Shown: positions 6,241-15,217 of the stretch, piece after piece
How positions within the stretch are numbered: position 1 is the first letter of the stretch
Layout: each line of letters opens with the position of its first letter
From: Deltaproteobacteria bacterium
Lineage (GTDB): Bacteria; Desulfobacterota; Desulfuromonadia; Geobacterales; DSM-12255
Length of the DNA: 15,363 bases
Direction: 5' to 3'
Assembly: GCA_017861215.1 (NCBI GenBank)
Contig: JAGFXN010000010.1
Span: 1 to 15,363, forward strand
Position numbers and translations under genes: made by a program
Notes under the pieces: model-generated
What the model was told of the DNA's origin: nothing
The model's input: the letters and a program-made list of their open reading frames with translations, nothing else
Databases searched by the model: none

Positions 6241-6475
6241 GGCAGCCGCCTTTGCGGGCAGCTTGAGTACTCCCAGGTAGCACCTGTTACCGGTCAGGTA
6301 GCAGCCGATGCGCCGGATACGTTGCCGAGGCTGCCGGAACCGGAAAAACCTTTTCAGCCGGCTCCATTTATGCTAGTTTTCATTCCCTTGCAGGCGCAGC
6401 AAGCTGTAATGGCAGCGCTGCAAAACAGATGGAATTTGTGAAGGTCATCACCAATTGGCCGAGGAATAGCGGATA
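6241..6475. other. gap upstream of parAB
   Basis: No supported gene lies between the terminator and parA. The 9-mer CAGGTAGCA occurs at 6274-6282 and 6295-6303 (21 bp apart), and an imperfect palindrome GGTAGCACCTGTTACC lies at 6277-6292. A TATGCT near 6369 could be a -10 box, but no good -35 accompanies it. A parAB promoter presumably lies here. Confidence 0.35.
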
Positions 6476-7249
6476 ATGTCCAGAATCATCTGTATAGCCA
6501 ATCAGAAGGGTGGTGTCGGCAAGACTACCACAGCCGTGAATCTTGCATCCTCGCTTGCTGCTGCGGAAAGGAGGGTGCTCCTTGTCGATATCGATCCGCA
6601 GGGTAATGCCACCAGTGGTGTCGGCATCGACAAGAATTCGCTAAAAAGCAGCATCTATGATCTGCTTATTAACGACGAAGATCCTGCCGGACTCCTGCTG
6701 GAGACTGAGCTCAAAGCACTGCAGCTTATGCCCGCCACTCCCGACCTTGCCGGTGCCGAACTCGAACTGATTGATCTTACCGAAAGAGAAAGCAAGCTCA
6801 AAAAGATTCTGCACCCTCTGCGGGAACGCTACGATTTTATCATCATTGACTGCCCGCCATCTCTCGGCCTCCTGACCATCAATGCGCTGACTGCTGCCGA
6901 CAGCGTAATCGTGCCTCTGCAAACGGAGTTTTATGCAATGGAGGGGCTTTCCCAGATAGTCAGGACGATTGCGCTTGTCCAGAAAGGGTTGAATCCCGCC
7001 CTGACGATCGCGGGCATACTTCTTACCATGTTCGACAGCCGGAACAATCTCTCAAGGCAGGTGGAGCGGGAGGTCCGCTCTCATTTCGGAGAAAAGGTCT
7101 TTACCACCGTAATCCCCCGTAACGTCAGACTTTCCGAAGCTCCCAGTCATGGCAAGCCGATTATCCTGTACGATATAGCATCTCGTGGTGCAACTGCCTA
7201 CCTTGAGCTTGCGAAAGAGGTTATCCAGCGCGGAGGTGGACATGGTTAA
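6476..7249 (+). CDS. parA: chromosome partitioning ATPase ParA (Soj)
   Basis: The product has 257 residues, the normal size of chromosomal ParA/Soj. The deviant Walker A motif KGGVGKTT is at residues 11-18, with the signature lysine at 11. Asp-Pro-Gln-Gly-Asn follows at 40-44, and Walker B, IIIDCPPSLG, lies near 122-131. The later PRNVRLSEAPSHGKP stretch is typical of Soj. It is a cytoplasmic ATPase that dimerises on the nucleoid with ATP and moves ParB-bound origin regions. GAGGAA at 6461-6466 is the ribosome-binding site, 9 bp from the ATG. The gene overlaps parB by 8 bp, so the two are translated together. It is short of the N-terminal DNA-binding domain of plasmid type Ia ParA, which supports a chromosomal role. 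Confidence 0.97.
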   Translation: MSRIICIANQKGGVGKTTTAVNLASSLAAAERRVLLVDIDPQGNATSGVGIDKNSLKSSIYDLLINDEDPAGLLLETELKALQLMPATPDLAGAELELIDLTERESKLKKILHPLRERYDFIIIDCPPSLGLLTINALTAADSVIVPLQTEFYAMEGLSQIVRTIALVQKGLNPALTIAGILLTMFDSRNNLSRQVEREVRSHFGEKVFTTVIPRNVRLSEAPSHGKPIILYDIASRGATAYLELAKEVIQRGGGHG

Positions 7250-8069
7250 AAAAACCGGTCTCGGCAAGGGGATGGGCGCACTGCTGCCGGTAGTGGAGAA
7301 GACCAGCTATTTCATCTGCCCTATCGAGGATATCAAGCCGAACAGGGCGCAGCCGCGCAAGACGTTCGCTTCGGAAAAGCTGGAAGAGCTTGCTGCCTCA
7401 ATCCGCGAAAAGGGGGTTATCCAGCCGCTGGTTGTCCTGAAAAGGGCCGGTCATTTCGAGATCATAGCCGGTGAGCGCCGCTGGCGGGCGGCACAGAAAG
7501 CCGGCCTTCACGAAGTGCCGGTAGTTATTCAGGATGTCTCGGAAAATACGGCATTAGAGATGGCGCTTATCGAAAACATCCAGCGTGAAGACCTGAATGC
7601 GATAGAAGAGGCGCAGGCGTACCGGTCACTGATGGAGAAGATATTCCTTTCGCAGGAGGAGCTTGCCAAGCGTGTCGGCAAGGACCGGTCAACGGTTGCC
7701 AACTCGCTCAGGCTGCTCAAGCTTCCCGATGATGTGCAGCGCGACATAATAACCGAGAGACTCTCCATGGGACATGCCAGGGCTCTCCTTGCACTCGACC
7801 AACCGGAACTGTTGCGCAAGGCCCGTGAGGAGATTCTTAAAAAACATCTCAGCGTCCGTGGCGCTGAGGCGCTGGTAAAGCGACTGAAGAATCCGACGCC
7901 GAAGAAAAGCAAGGTTCAGGAGCGTGAACTGGTGGAACTGGTGGAGCAGCTCAAGAAAAAATTTCAGACAAAGGTTGAAATAAAGTCCGGCGGCAGGTGC
8001 GGCAAAATTGAAATAAGTTACAGTGGTCGTGAAGAGCTTTCCAGGGTCGTGGAACTGCTCGGGATTTGA
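7242..8069 (+). CDS. parB: chromosome partitioning protein ParB (Spo0J)
   Basis: The product has 275 residues from the ATG at 7242, with GGAGG at 7232-7236. The start MVKKTGLGKGMGALLP is the usual ParB N-terminus (the Gly-Leu-Gly-Lys-Gly box that contacts ParA), so the longer frame starting at 7185 is rejected. The N-terminal domain has IKPNRAQPRKTF, then the CTP-binding GERRWRAA motif and the ENIQREDLNAIEEA segment. The helix-turn-helix LAKRVGKDRSTVANSLRLLKLP binds parS. After a charged Lys-rich linker comes the C-terminal dimerisation domain. It acts as a CTP-dependent sliding clamp at parS sites. No full parS site was found in the window. It is followed by 143 bp and then the ATP synthase operon. 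Confidence 0.97.
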   Translation: MVKKTGLGKGMGALLPVVEKTSYFICPIEDIKPNRAQPRKTFASEKLEELAASIREKGVIQPLVVLKRAGHFEIIAGERRWRAAQKAGLHEVPVVIQDVSENTALEMALIENIQREDLNAIEEAQAYRSLMEKIFLSQEELAKRVGKDRSTVANSLRLLKLPDDVQRDIITERLSMGHARALLALDQPELLRKAREEILKKHLSVRGAEALVKRLKNPTPKKSKVQERELVELVEQLKKKFQTKVEIKSGGRCGKIEISYSGREELSRVVELLGI

Positions 8070-8074
8070 AGCGT

Positions 8075-8094
8075 GCCGGGCAAAAATTGCCGGC
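8075..8094. other. small hairpin after parB
   Basis: GCCGGGCAA (8075-8083) pairs with TTGCCGGC (8087-8094) with one bulged G and a 3-nt AAA loop. No T run follows on the plus strand, so it is not a good intrinsic terminator. It may stabilise the 3' end of the parAB message. Confidence 0.3.
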
Positions 8095-8102
8095 AAAAAT
8101 GC

Positions 8103-8138
8103 TTGACAGGCAAAAAACCATGTGATAGCTATCACGTG
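8103..8138 (+). promoter_or_regulatory. putative atp operon promoter with an overlapping CRP/FNR-type palindrome
   Basis: TTGACA (8103-8108) is a perfect -35 box. The -10 region expected around 8125-8131 falls inside CATGTGATAGCTATCACGTG (8119-8138), whose core GTGATAGCTATCAC (8122-8135) is a perfect 14-bp palindrome. TGTGA-N6-TCAC is the layout bound by CRP/FNR-family regulators. Because it covers the -10 position the site would more likely repress than activate, which is inference. It lies 75-110 bp ahead of the first ATP synthase gene. Confidence 0.5.
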
Positions 8139-8212
8139 TTTAAGCTCAGAAGTGCTTTTGTGCCTGTATTTCGTGGAAGCAGTATCCAACTTGCCTGGCG
8201 AGAGGTGACGGC

Positions 8213-8638
8213 GTGATTGATATAGATCTGGCATTTGTAATTCAACTCATCAACTTTTTAATCCTGATCCTTGTGCTGAATATACTTCTGTACAAGCCTC
8301 TCAGAAAAGTTATTGCCGAACGACAGGGGCGCATTGCCGAGGCAAAAGGGCGTGCCGATTCGGTTGAGCAGGACCTGCAGATAAAAATGGCCGAATATGA
8401 AGCCCGTCTGAAAGCAATGAAGAGCGGCGCTGCTGATGAGCGCGGCGCGCTTGTCAAAGAGGCGCAGGCAGAAGAGGCGACGATTCTTGAAGCTGCCCGC
8501 AAGGATGCAACCGCTACTATTGCTGCAATCAAGGAAAGAGTAGCGACAGAGGCTGCCGCTGCCAGAACGCTTCTTCGGGAGCAGGCAAAGGCACTCTCTG
8601 TCGATATATGTGAAAAGGTTCTCGGAAGGAGCTTGTAA
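8213..8638 (+). CDS. atpF': ATP synthase peripheral stalk subunit b' (second b-type subunit)
   Basis: The product has 141 residues from a GTG at 8213, with AGAGGTGA at 8201-8208. An N-terminal membrane helix (IQLINFLILILVLNILLY, about residues 10-27) is followed by KPLRKVIAERQGRIAEAKGRA and then an unbroken Ala/Glu/Lys-rich coiled coil to the end (SVDICEKVLGRSL). This is the b/b' layout: the helix anchors in the membrane beside subunit a, and the coiled coil reaches up to delta and alpha as a stator. It pairs with the b protein encoded next; having two different b genes is usual in this group and in photosynthetic bacteria. It is the first gene of the F1 operon. There is a 1-bp gap to the next start. 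Confidence 0.93.
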   Translation: MIDIDLAFVIQLINFLILILVLNILLYKPLRKVIAERQGRIAEAKGRADSVEQDLQIKMAEYEARLKAMKSGAADERGALVKEAQAEEATILEAARKDATATIAAIKERVATEAAAARTLLREQAKALSVDICEKVLGRSL

Positions 8639-8639
8639 T

Positions 8640-9260
8640 ATGAAGCGCTGTATTGAATTTTTGCGCAAGCCTGTTGTTGCCGCAGGAACCCAGATCCTTT
8701 TGACAGTCGCTCTTGCTGCAACCTGCCTGGCTTCAGGCGGCGAGAGCGGAGCTCACGGCGGCGGACATGGCGGGGCGGCACAGTGGAAGGATTTCATGTG
8801 GCGCTGCATCGACTTTGCCGCCCTGGTGCTCATTCTGGTCTGGGCGGTGAAGAAGGCTGATATGAAAAAGGCTCTTGCTGATCGTCAGGTGGGGATAGAC
8901 AAAGCCCTGCGCGAAGCTGACGAACTGAAGACTGCCGCCGAGAAGAAATTTGCCGAGTACAATGCAAAGCTGGCGCAGGCGAACATAGAGGCAGAAGAGC
9001 TGCAGAAGCGTATCCGCGAGGAAGGACTTGCCGAAAAAAACAGAATTGTCGCCGAGGCTGCTGCTGCAGCGGAGCGGATCAAGGATCAGGCAAAGGTTAT
9101 GGCTGATCAGGAGATAGTGAGGGCTCGAACCGAGCTTCGTGAAGAGGCTTCGCGTCTTGCAGTCCAGCTTGCCGAACAGACTCTGAAAGGCGCCATGCGT
9201 GCCGATGACCAGGACCGGCTGGTTGGTGAATATCTTTCCAAGGTGGTGGAATTACATTGA
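8640..9260 (+). CDS. atpF: ATP synthase subunit b
   Basis: The product has 206 residues from the ATG at 8640, chosen because AAGGAG (8626-8631) is 8 bp upstream; a GTG at 8610 would overlap the previous gene. The protein has an unusual front: a basic start, a hydrophobic segment ending LAATCLASGG (like a signal peptide) and a Gly/His-rich linker SGAHGGGHGG. The true b transmembrane helix FAALVLILVWAVKKADM follows near residues 60-75, then a long coiled coil to the C-terminus. It forms the peripheral stalk with b' and holds the F1 head still during rotation. Whether the front segment is cleaved or kept as a second helix is not visible from the sequence. The stop codon overlaps the TTG start of atpH. 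Confidence 0.93.
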   Translation: MKRCIEFLRKPVVAAGTQILLTVALAATCLASGGESGAHGGGHGGAAQWKDFMWRCIDFAALVLILVWAVKKADMKKALADRQVGIDKALREADELKTAAEKKFAEYNAKLAQANIEAEELQKRIREEGLAEKNRIVAEAAAAAERIKDQAKVMADQEIVRARTELREEASRLAVQLAEQTLKGAMRADDQDRLVGEYLSKVVELH

Positions 9261-9799
9261 GCGCAAACGCTATAGCACGACGTTACGCCAAAGCTCTTGT
9301 CCAGTTGGCGGCCGAAGAGGGTGCCGTGGATAAGTTTACTAGTGAACTTGCGAAGGTCGAAGCACTCTTTGCAGGGCATCCCGAGCTTGGCGCACTCCTT
9401 TCCAATCCTGCGTACGCCATTGAGTCCAAGCTGGAAACCCTCAAAGAGGTTGCCGAAAAACTTGGCCTTTCAGACACCATTCGAAACTTTCTGCTCCTCA
9501 TTCAGGAGAGAAGCCGGATATCCTGTCTGCCGGCGATTTCCTCCACCTACAGTATCCTTGCTGATGAGCTTTCAGGAGTTGTCCGTCCTGTGGTGACTTC
9601 GGCCCTGCCGCTTGACGAGGGGCGTATCAGTGAGATCAGAAGCGCGCTGGAAAAGAGTACGGGCAAGAAAGTAATTCTGCAGATAAACATTGATCCTTCG
9701 CTGATCGGCGGCATTGTTACCAAAATCGGCGATAAGGTTCTTGATGGTAGCGTTAAGACACAGTTGACACGTATTGAAGATATATTACAGAAGGGGTGA
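9257..9799 (+). CDS. atpH: ATP synthase subunit delta
   Basis: The product has 180 residues. The start is a TTG at 9257 overlapping the atpF stop by 4 bp; it yields SANAIARRYAKALVQLA, the conserved start of the delta/OSCP family, and no better start exists nearby. AGGTGG at 9241-9246 could serve as the ribosome-binding site. The N-terminal helical bundle binds the alpha N-terminal tips. The C-terminal part (VILQINIDPSLIGGIVTKIGDKVLDGSVKTQL) carries the family signature near the end. The protein connects the F1 head to the b/b' stalk. Weak start plus overlap suggests translation coupled to atpF, keeping the product low, in line with one copy per complex. The gap to atpA is 9 bp. Confidence 0.95.
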   Translation: MSANAIARRYAKALVQLAAEEGAVDKFTSELAKVEALFAGHPELGALLSNPAYAIESKLETLKEVAEKLGLSDTIRNFLLLIQERSRISCLPAISSTYSILADELSGVVRPVVTSALPLDEGRISEIRSALEKSTGKKVILQINIDPSLIGGIVTKIGDKVLDGSVKTQLTRIEDILQKG

Positions 9800-9808
9800 G
9801 ATGATCCT

Positions 9809-11320
<1,512 letters not shown>

Positions 11321-11340
11321 ACCAAGGACGGATTTCCGTT

Positions 11341-12210
11341 ATGCCAAGTCTTAAAAGCATAAAAAAGCGTATTGTCTCAGTCAAGAATACGCGCCAGATA
11401 ACCAAGGCCATGAAAATGGTTTCGGCTGCAAAGCTGCGACGTGCCCAGGAGAATGTTGTTGCGGCACGTCCCTATGCAAGCAAGTTATCCGAGGTTCTTG
11501 GCCGTCTGTCAGGGAATGTCCCCGCTGACTGCAGTCCTCTTCTTCAGCAGCGCGAATCCTCTGACAAGGCACTGCTCGTGGTGGTGACTTCAGACCGTGG
11601 TCTCTGCGGCGGCTTCAATTCGAATCTGTGTAAAGCTGCCGACCGCTTTATCAAAGAGCGTAGATCCAGCTATGCAGAGTTGAAAATAATGACTCTCGGC
11701 CGGAAGGGGTATGACTTTCTGAAGCACCGGCATCCTGTCTGGAAAAACCACGCAAATATCCAGTCCAACTGCAATTACCAGACGGCCGCGCTCCTTGCCC
11801 AGGGGATTATCGAAGGCTATCTTGCCGAAGAGTACGACGAAGTTTACATCGTTTATAATGAGTTCCGCAGTGTCATGACGCAGGAAATTACCTTTACGCA
11901 GCTGCTGCCGGTAAAGCCGCCGACTTCTGCCGCAGATGAGGTCGAGCCCCGCGAATATATTTATGAACCGGGCCAGGCCGAACTCCTTGCAGAGCTTCTG
12001 CCCAAGCATATAGAAGTACAAATCTTCAAGACTCTGCTTGAATCGGTTGCCGGTGAACATGGTGCACGTATGACCGCCATGGACAGTGCATCGAAAAACG
12101 CGTCCGAGATGATCGGCAAACTTACCCTCATCTACAATCGCGCCCGTCAGGCAGCAATCACCAAGGAACTGATGGAGATAATCTCCGGTTCCGAGTCGCA
12201 AAAAGGTTAA
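11341..12210 (+). CDS. atpG: ATP synthase subunit gamma
   Basis: The product has 289 residues, normal length. The N-terminal helix MPSLKSIKKRIVSVKNTRQI and KAMKMVSAAKLRRAQ form one half of the rotor coiled coil. The central VTSDRGLCGGFNSNL is the family signature. The C-terminal helix MTAMDSASKNASEMI...YNRARQAAITKELMEI forms the other half. Gamma is the central shaft that turns inside the alpha/beta ring. The ATG at 11341 has AAGGA at 11324-11328. It is 20 bp after atpA. A gap of 56 bp with a hairpin separates it from atpD. Confidence 0.98.
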   Translation: MPSLKSIKKRIVSVKNTRQITKAMKMVSAAKLRRAQENVVAARPYASKLSEVLGRLSGNVPADCSPLLQQRESSDKALLVVVTSDRGLCGGFNSNLCKAADRFIKERRSSYAELKIMTLGRKGYDFLKHRHPVWKNHANIQSNCNYQTAALLAQGIIEGYLAEEYDEVYIVYNEFRSVMTQEITFTQLLPVKPPTSAADEVEPREYIYEPGQAELLAELLPKHIEVQIFKTLLESVAGEHGARMTAMDSASKNASEMIGKLTLIYNRARQAAITKELMEIISGSESQKG

Positions 12211-12234
12211 TAAAGACTTTTATCTATAATAATA

Positions 12235-12250
12235 GTGGCCTCAGGGCCAC
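12235..12250 (+). promoter_or_regulatory. hairpin directly before the atpD ribosome-binding site
   Basis: GTGGCC (12235-12240) pairs perfectly with GGCCAC (12245-12250) around a TCAG tetraloop. The very next base starts AGGAGG (12251-12256), the atpD ribosome-binding site. No T run follows, so this is not a terminator. An RNA processing, stability or translation-control role is inference. Confidence 0.5.
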
Positions 12251-12266
12251 AGGAGGAAGGGACAGA

Positions 12267-13679
<1,413 letters not shown>

Positions 13680-13685
13680 TTGAGA

Positions 13686-13756
13686 CAGGCGCTAGGCACC
13701 AGGCATTAGGCACTCGGTATTTAACCCAGAGTCCAAAGCCTAGAGCCCAAAGCCTG
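13686..13756. repeat. inverted array of 7-bp units between atpD and atpC
   Basis: The left arm is five consecutive 7-mers: CAGGCGC, TAGGCAC, CAGGCAT, TAGGCAC, TCGGTAT (13686-13720). After one T, the right arm is five 7-mers in the opposite sense: TAACCCA, GAGTCCA, AAGCCTA, GAGCCCA, AAGCCTG (13722-13756). The arms are in register about 13721, so each GG core faces a CC core and the whole can fold into a long imperfect hairpin. The last base of the right arm is the first G of the atpC ribosome-binding site GGAGG (13756-13760). The array is noncoding and fills most of the gap within an otherwise tight operon. Confidence 0.8.
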
Positions 13757-13766
13757 GAGGTTATAT

Positions 13767-14033
13767 ATGGCTGAAAAACTGATGCTGGAACTGGTTACAC
13801 CGTACAAAAAAGTTCTCTCTGAAGAGGTAGAGGACGATAAGGCTACCGTTCTGGTGCAGACTGCCGAGCGTGCCGACGAAATTGACCTTGAGCGCGCCAA
13901 GGCGGCCTTGGGTCGTGCCGAAGACATGCTGAAGAAGCTTACTCCGGAAGACAAGCAGTTCATCGTGTATGAAGCTGCTCTTGAGCGGGCGGTGATCCGC
14001 ATGCAGGTTGCCGGCAAGGCAGTACGGAAATAG
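13767..14033 (+). CDS. atpC: ATP synthase subunit epsilon with an apparent internal deletion
   Basis: The ATG at 13767 has GGAGG at 13756-13760. The product has only 88 residues; the family norm is about 130-140. The first 21 residues (MAEKLMLELVTPYKKVLSEEV) are a normal epsilon N-terminus. The last about 65 (DDKATVLVQTAERADEIDLE onward, through ALERAVIRMQVAGK) are a normal last strand plus the C-terminal helical hairpin. What is missing lies between: the strands of the beta-sandwich and the hallmark Gly-x-Phe-Gly-x-Leu-Pro-Gly-His loop, about 50 residues. The frame is kept, with no stop or frameshift, so this looks like a clean in-frame loss near 13824-13838. The lost domain normally binds gamma and the c-ring, so coupling function is doubtful. 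Position at the operon end and the terminator right behind fit atpC. Confidence 0.9.
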   Translation: MAEKLMLELVTPYKKVLSEEVEDDKATVLVQTAERADEIDLERAKAALGRAEDMLKKLTPEDKQFIVYEAALERAVIRMQVAGKAVRK

Positions 14034-14054
14034 GATATATCATCAGAATGATTG

Positions 14055-14083
14055 AAAAGAGCGGCTCTCGGGCCGCTCTTTTT
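14055..14083 (+). terminator. rho-independent terminator of the atp operon
   Basis: AAAAGAGCGGC (14055-14065) and GCCGCTCTTTT (14072-14082) pair perfectly over 11 bp around a TCTCGG loop, with a T run at the end. It lies 21 bp after the atpC stop codon. Confidence 0.95.
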
Positions 14084-14088
14084 GTTTC

Positions 14089-14117
14089 TGGAAATGATTG
14101 CGGAGTTTTGCTATAAC
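14089..14117 (+). promoter_or_regulatory. putative promoter of pdxA
   Basis: TGGAAA (14089-14094) and TATAAC (14112-14117) are 17 bp apart, and TGC precedes the latter, making an extended -10 element. The pair lies just after the atp terminator and about 90 bp before pdxA, so pdxA probably starts its own transcript. Confidence 0.5.
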
Positions 14118-14206
14118 ACCAGTGGTAGGTGCTGAGACCCAGGAAACTGGCTTCATAGGTAACCGGTTGAGACCGCCGTGAAAATTTGCGTGGTGAAGAG
14201 GAATGG

Positions 14207-15217
14207 ATGGTGAATAAACCGTTGGTAGCCATAACCATGGGAGATCCGTGCGGGATTGGCCCGGAAATAATTGCCGCTGCACTTGGGGACGCGGCGGTTT
14301 TTGCAGCTGCGGTGCCGTTTGTTCTGGGCGACAGAGGAGCAATGGAGCGGGCTATCAACCTGGCAGGCCATGGTCAGCGGCTGCGGATCCTTGCTGAAGA
14401 TACCATGCCGCAACAGCCGGTTGCGGGGGAGATATATCTGCTGGAGCTGTCGCACCTTGACAGAGCGGACATGGTCTACGGCAACCCGTCTGCCGCATCG
14501 GGAGAGGCGCTTTACAGCTACATCACCGCGGCGGCACGACTCTGCATGACAGGACAGGTAGCGGCAATGGCTACCGCACCGATCAACAAGGCGGCGATGA
14601 ATCTGGCCGGGCACCATTATCCCGGGCATACTGAACTTCTTGCCGAACTGTCCGGCACGACCGAGTTCGTTATGATGCTGGCCGGCTCACGGCTGAGGGT
14701 GGCGCTGGTCACTATTCATGAGCCACTTGCGGCCGTACCGCAACTGGTCACCTTTGAAAAGGTTCTCTCTACCATCGTGATAACCCATCAGGACGTCAGC
14801 CGCTATTTTTCGTCGCAGCCGAAGATAGCCGTTCTCTCGCTCAATCCGCATGCGGGCGAGGGGGGGATGTTCGGTGATCACGAAGCACGGATCATCAGCC
14901 CGGCCATTGCCGCTGCCCGGGAAAAAGGAATCAATGCCAGCGGGCCGTACCCTGCAGATACACTCTTTCACTTTGCCGCCAATGGTGATTATGACGCAGT
15001 GGTCTGCATGTATCATGACCAGGGTTTGATTCCATTGAAACTGCTGCACTTTGACGACGGAGTGAATATAACGCTCGGTCTGCCGATTATCAGGACATCG
15101 GTTGATCACGGCACAGCGTACAATCTTGCAGGCAAAGGCACTGCAAGCTCTGCAAGCATGAAGGCAGCAATACTGACAGCTGCTGCCATGGCTAGTACCG
15201 CCAGAGCAAAATCATGA
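14207..15217 (+). CDS. pdxA: 4-hydroxythreonine-4-phosphate dehydrogenase
   Basis: The product has 336 residues from the ATG at 14207; a GTG at 14210 is nearly as good because GAGGA (14198-14202) is 4 bp from the first and 7 bp from the second. A TTG at 14186 would only add an unlikely extension. The enzyme oxidises 4-phosphohydroxy-L-threonine with NAD in the pyridoxal 5'-phosphate pathway and needs a divalent metal. Landmarks: ITMGDPCGIGPEI near the start, ATAPINKAAMNLAGHHYPGH with a metal-ligand His, LSLNPHAGEGGMFGDHE with the second, and CMYHDQGLIPLK with the third, then GLPIIRTSVDHGTAYNLAGKG. One variation is Cys in GDPCGIGPE where Ala is usual. Its stop codon overlaps the next start by 4 bp. 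Confidence 0.97.
   Translation: MVNKPLVAITMGDPCGIGPEIIAAALGDAAVFAAAVPFVLGDRGAMERAINLAGHGQRLRILAEDTMPQQPVAGEIYLLELSHLDRADMVYGNPSAASGEALYSYITAAARLCMTGQVAAMATAPINKAAMNLAGHHYPGHTELLAELSGTTEFVMMLAGSRLRVALVTIHEPLAAVPQLVTFEKVLSTIVITHQDVSRYFSSQPKIAVLSLNPHAGEGGMFGDHEARIISPAIAAAREKGINASGPYPADTLFHFAANGDYDAVVCMYHDQGLIPLKLLHFDDGVNITLGLPIIRTSVDHGTAYNLAGKGTASSASMKAAILTAAAMASTARAKS

Noticed and set aside
6190..6441. 83-codon frame between the lipoprotein and parA
   Set aside because: It starts at a GTG with no ribosome-binding site and reads straight through the intrinsic terminator at 6211-6240; no recognisable domain.
7185..7241. Upstream start for parB
   Set aside because: The extra residues come from the overlapping parA frame; the ATG at 7242 has a good GGAGG and gives the conserved ParB N-terminus.
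8119..8140. Possible parS site next to parB, around CACGTG
   Set aside because: Only about 9 of 16 positions match the parS consensus TGTTTCACGTGAAACA; the palindrome centre is at TAGCTA instead, so a CRP/FNR-type site fits better.
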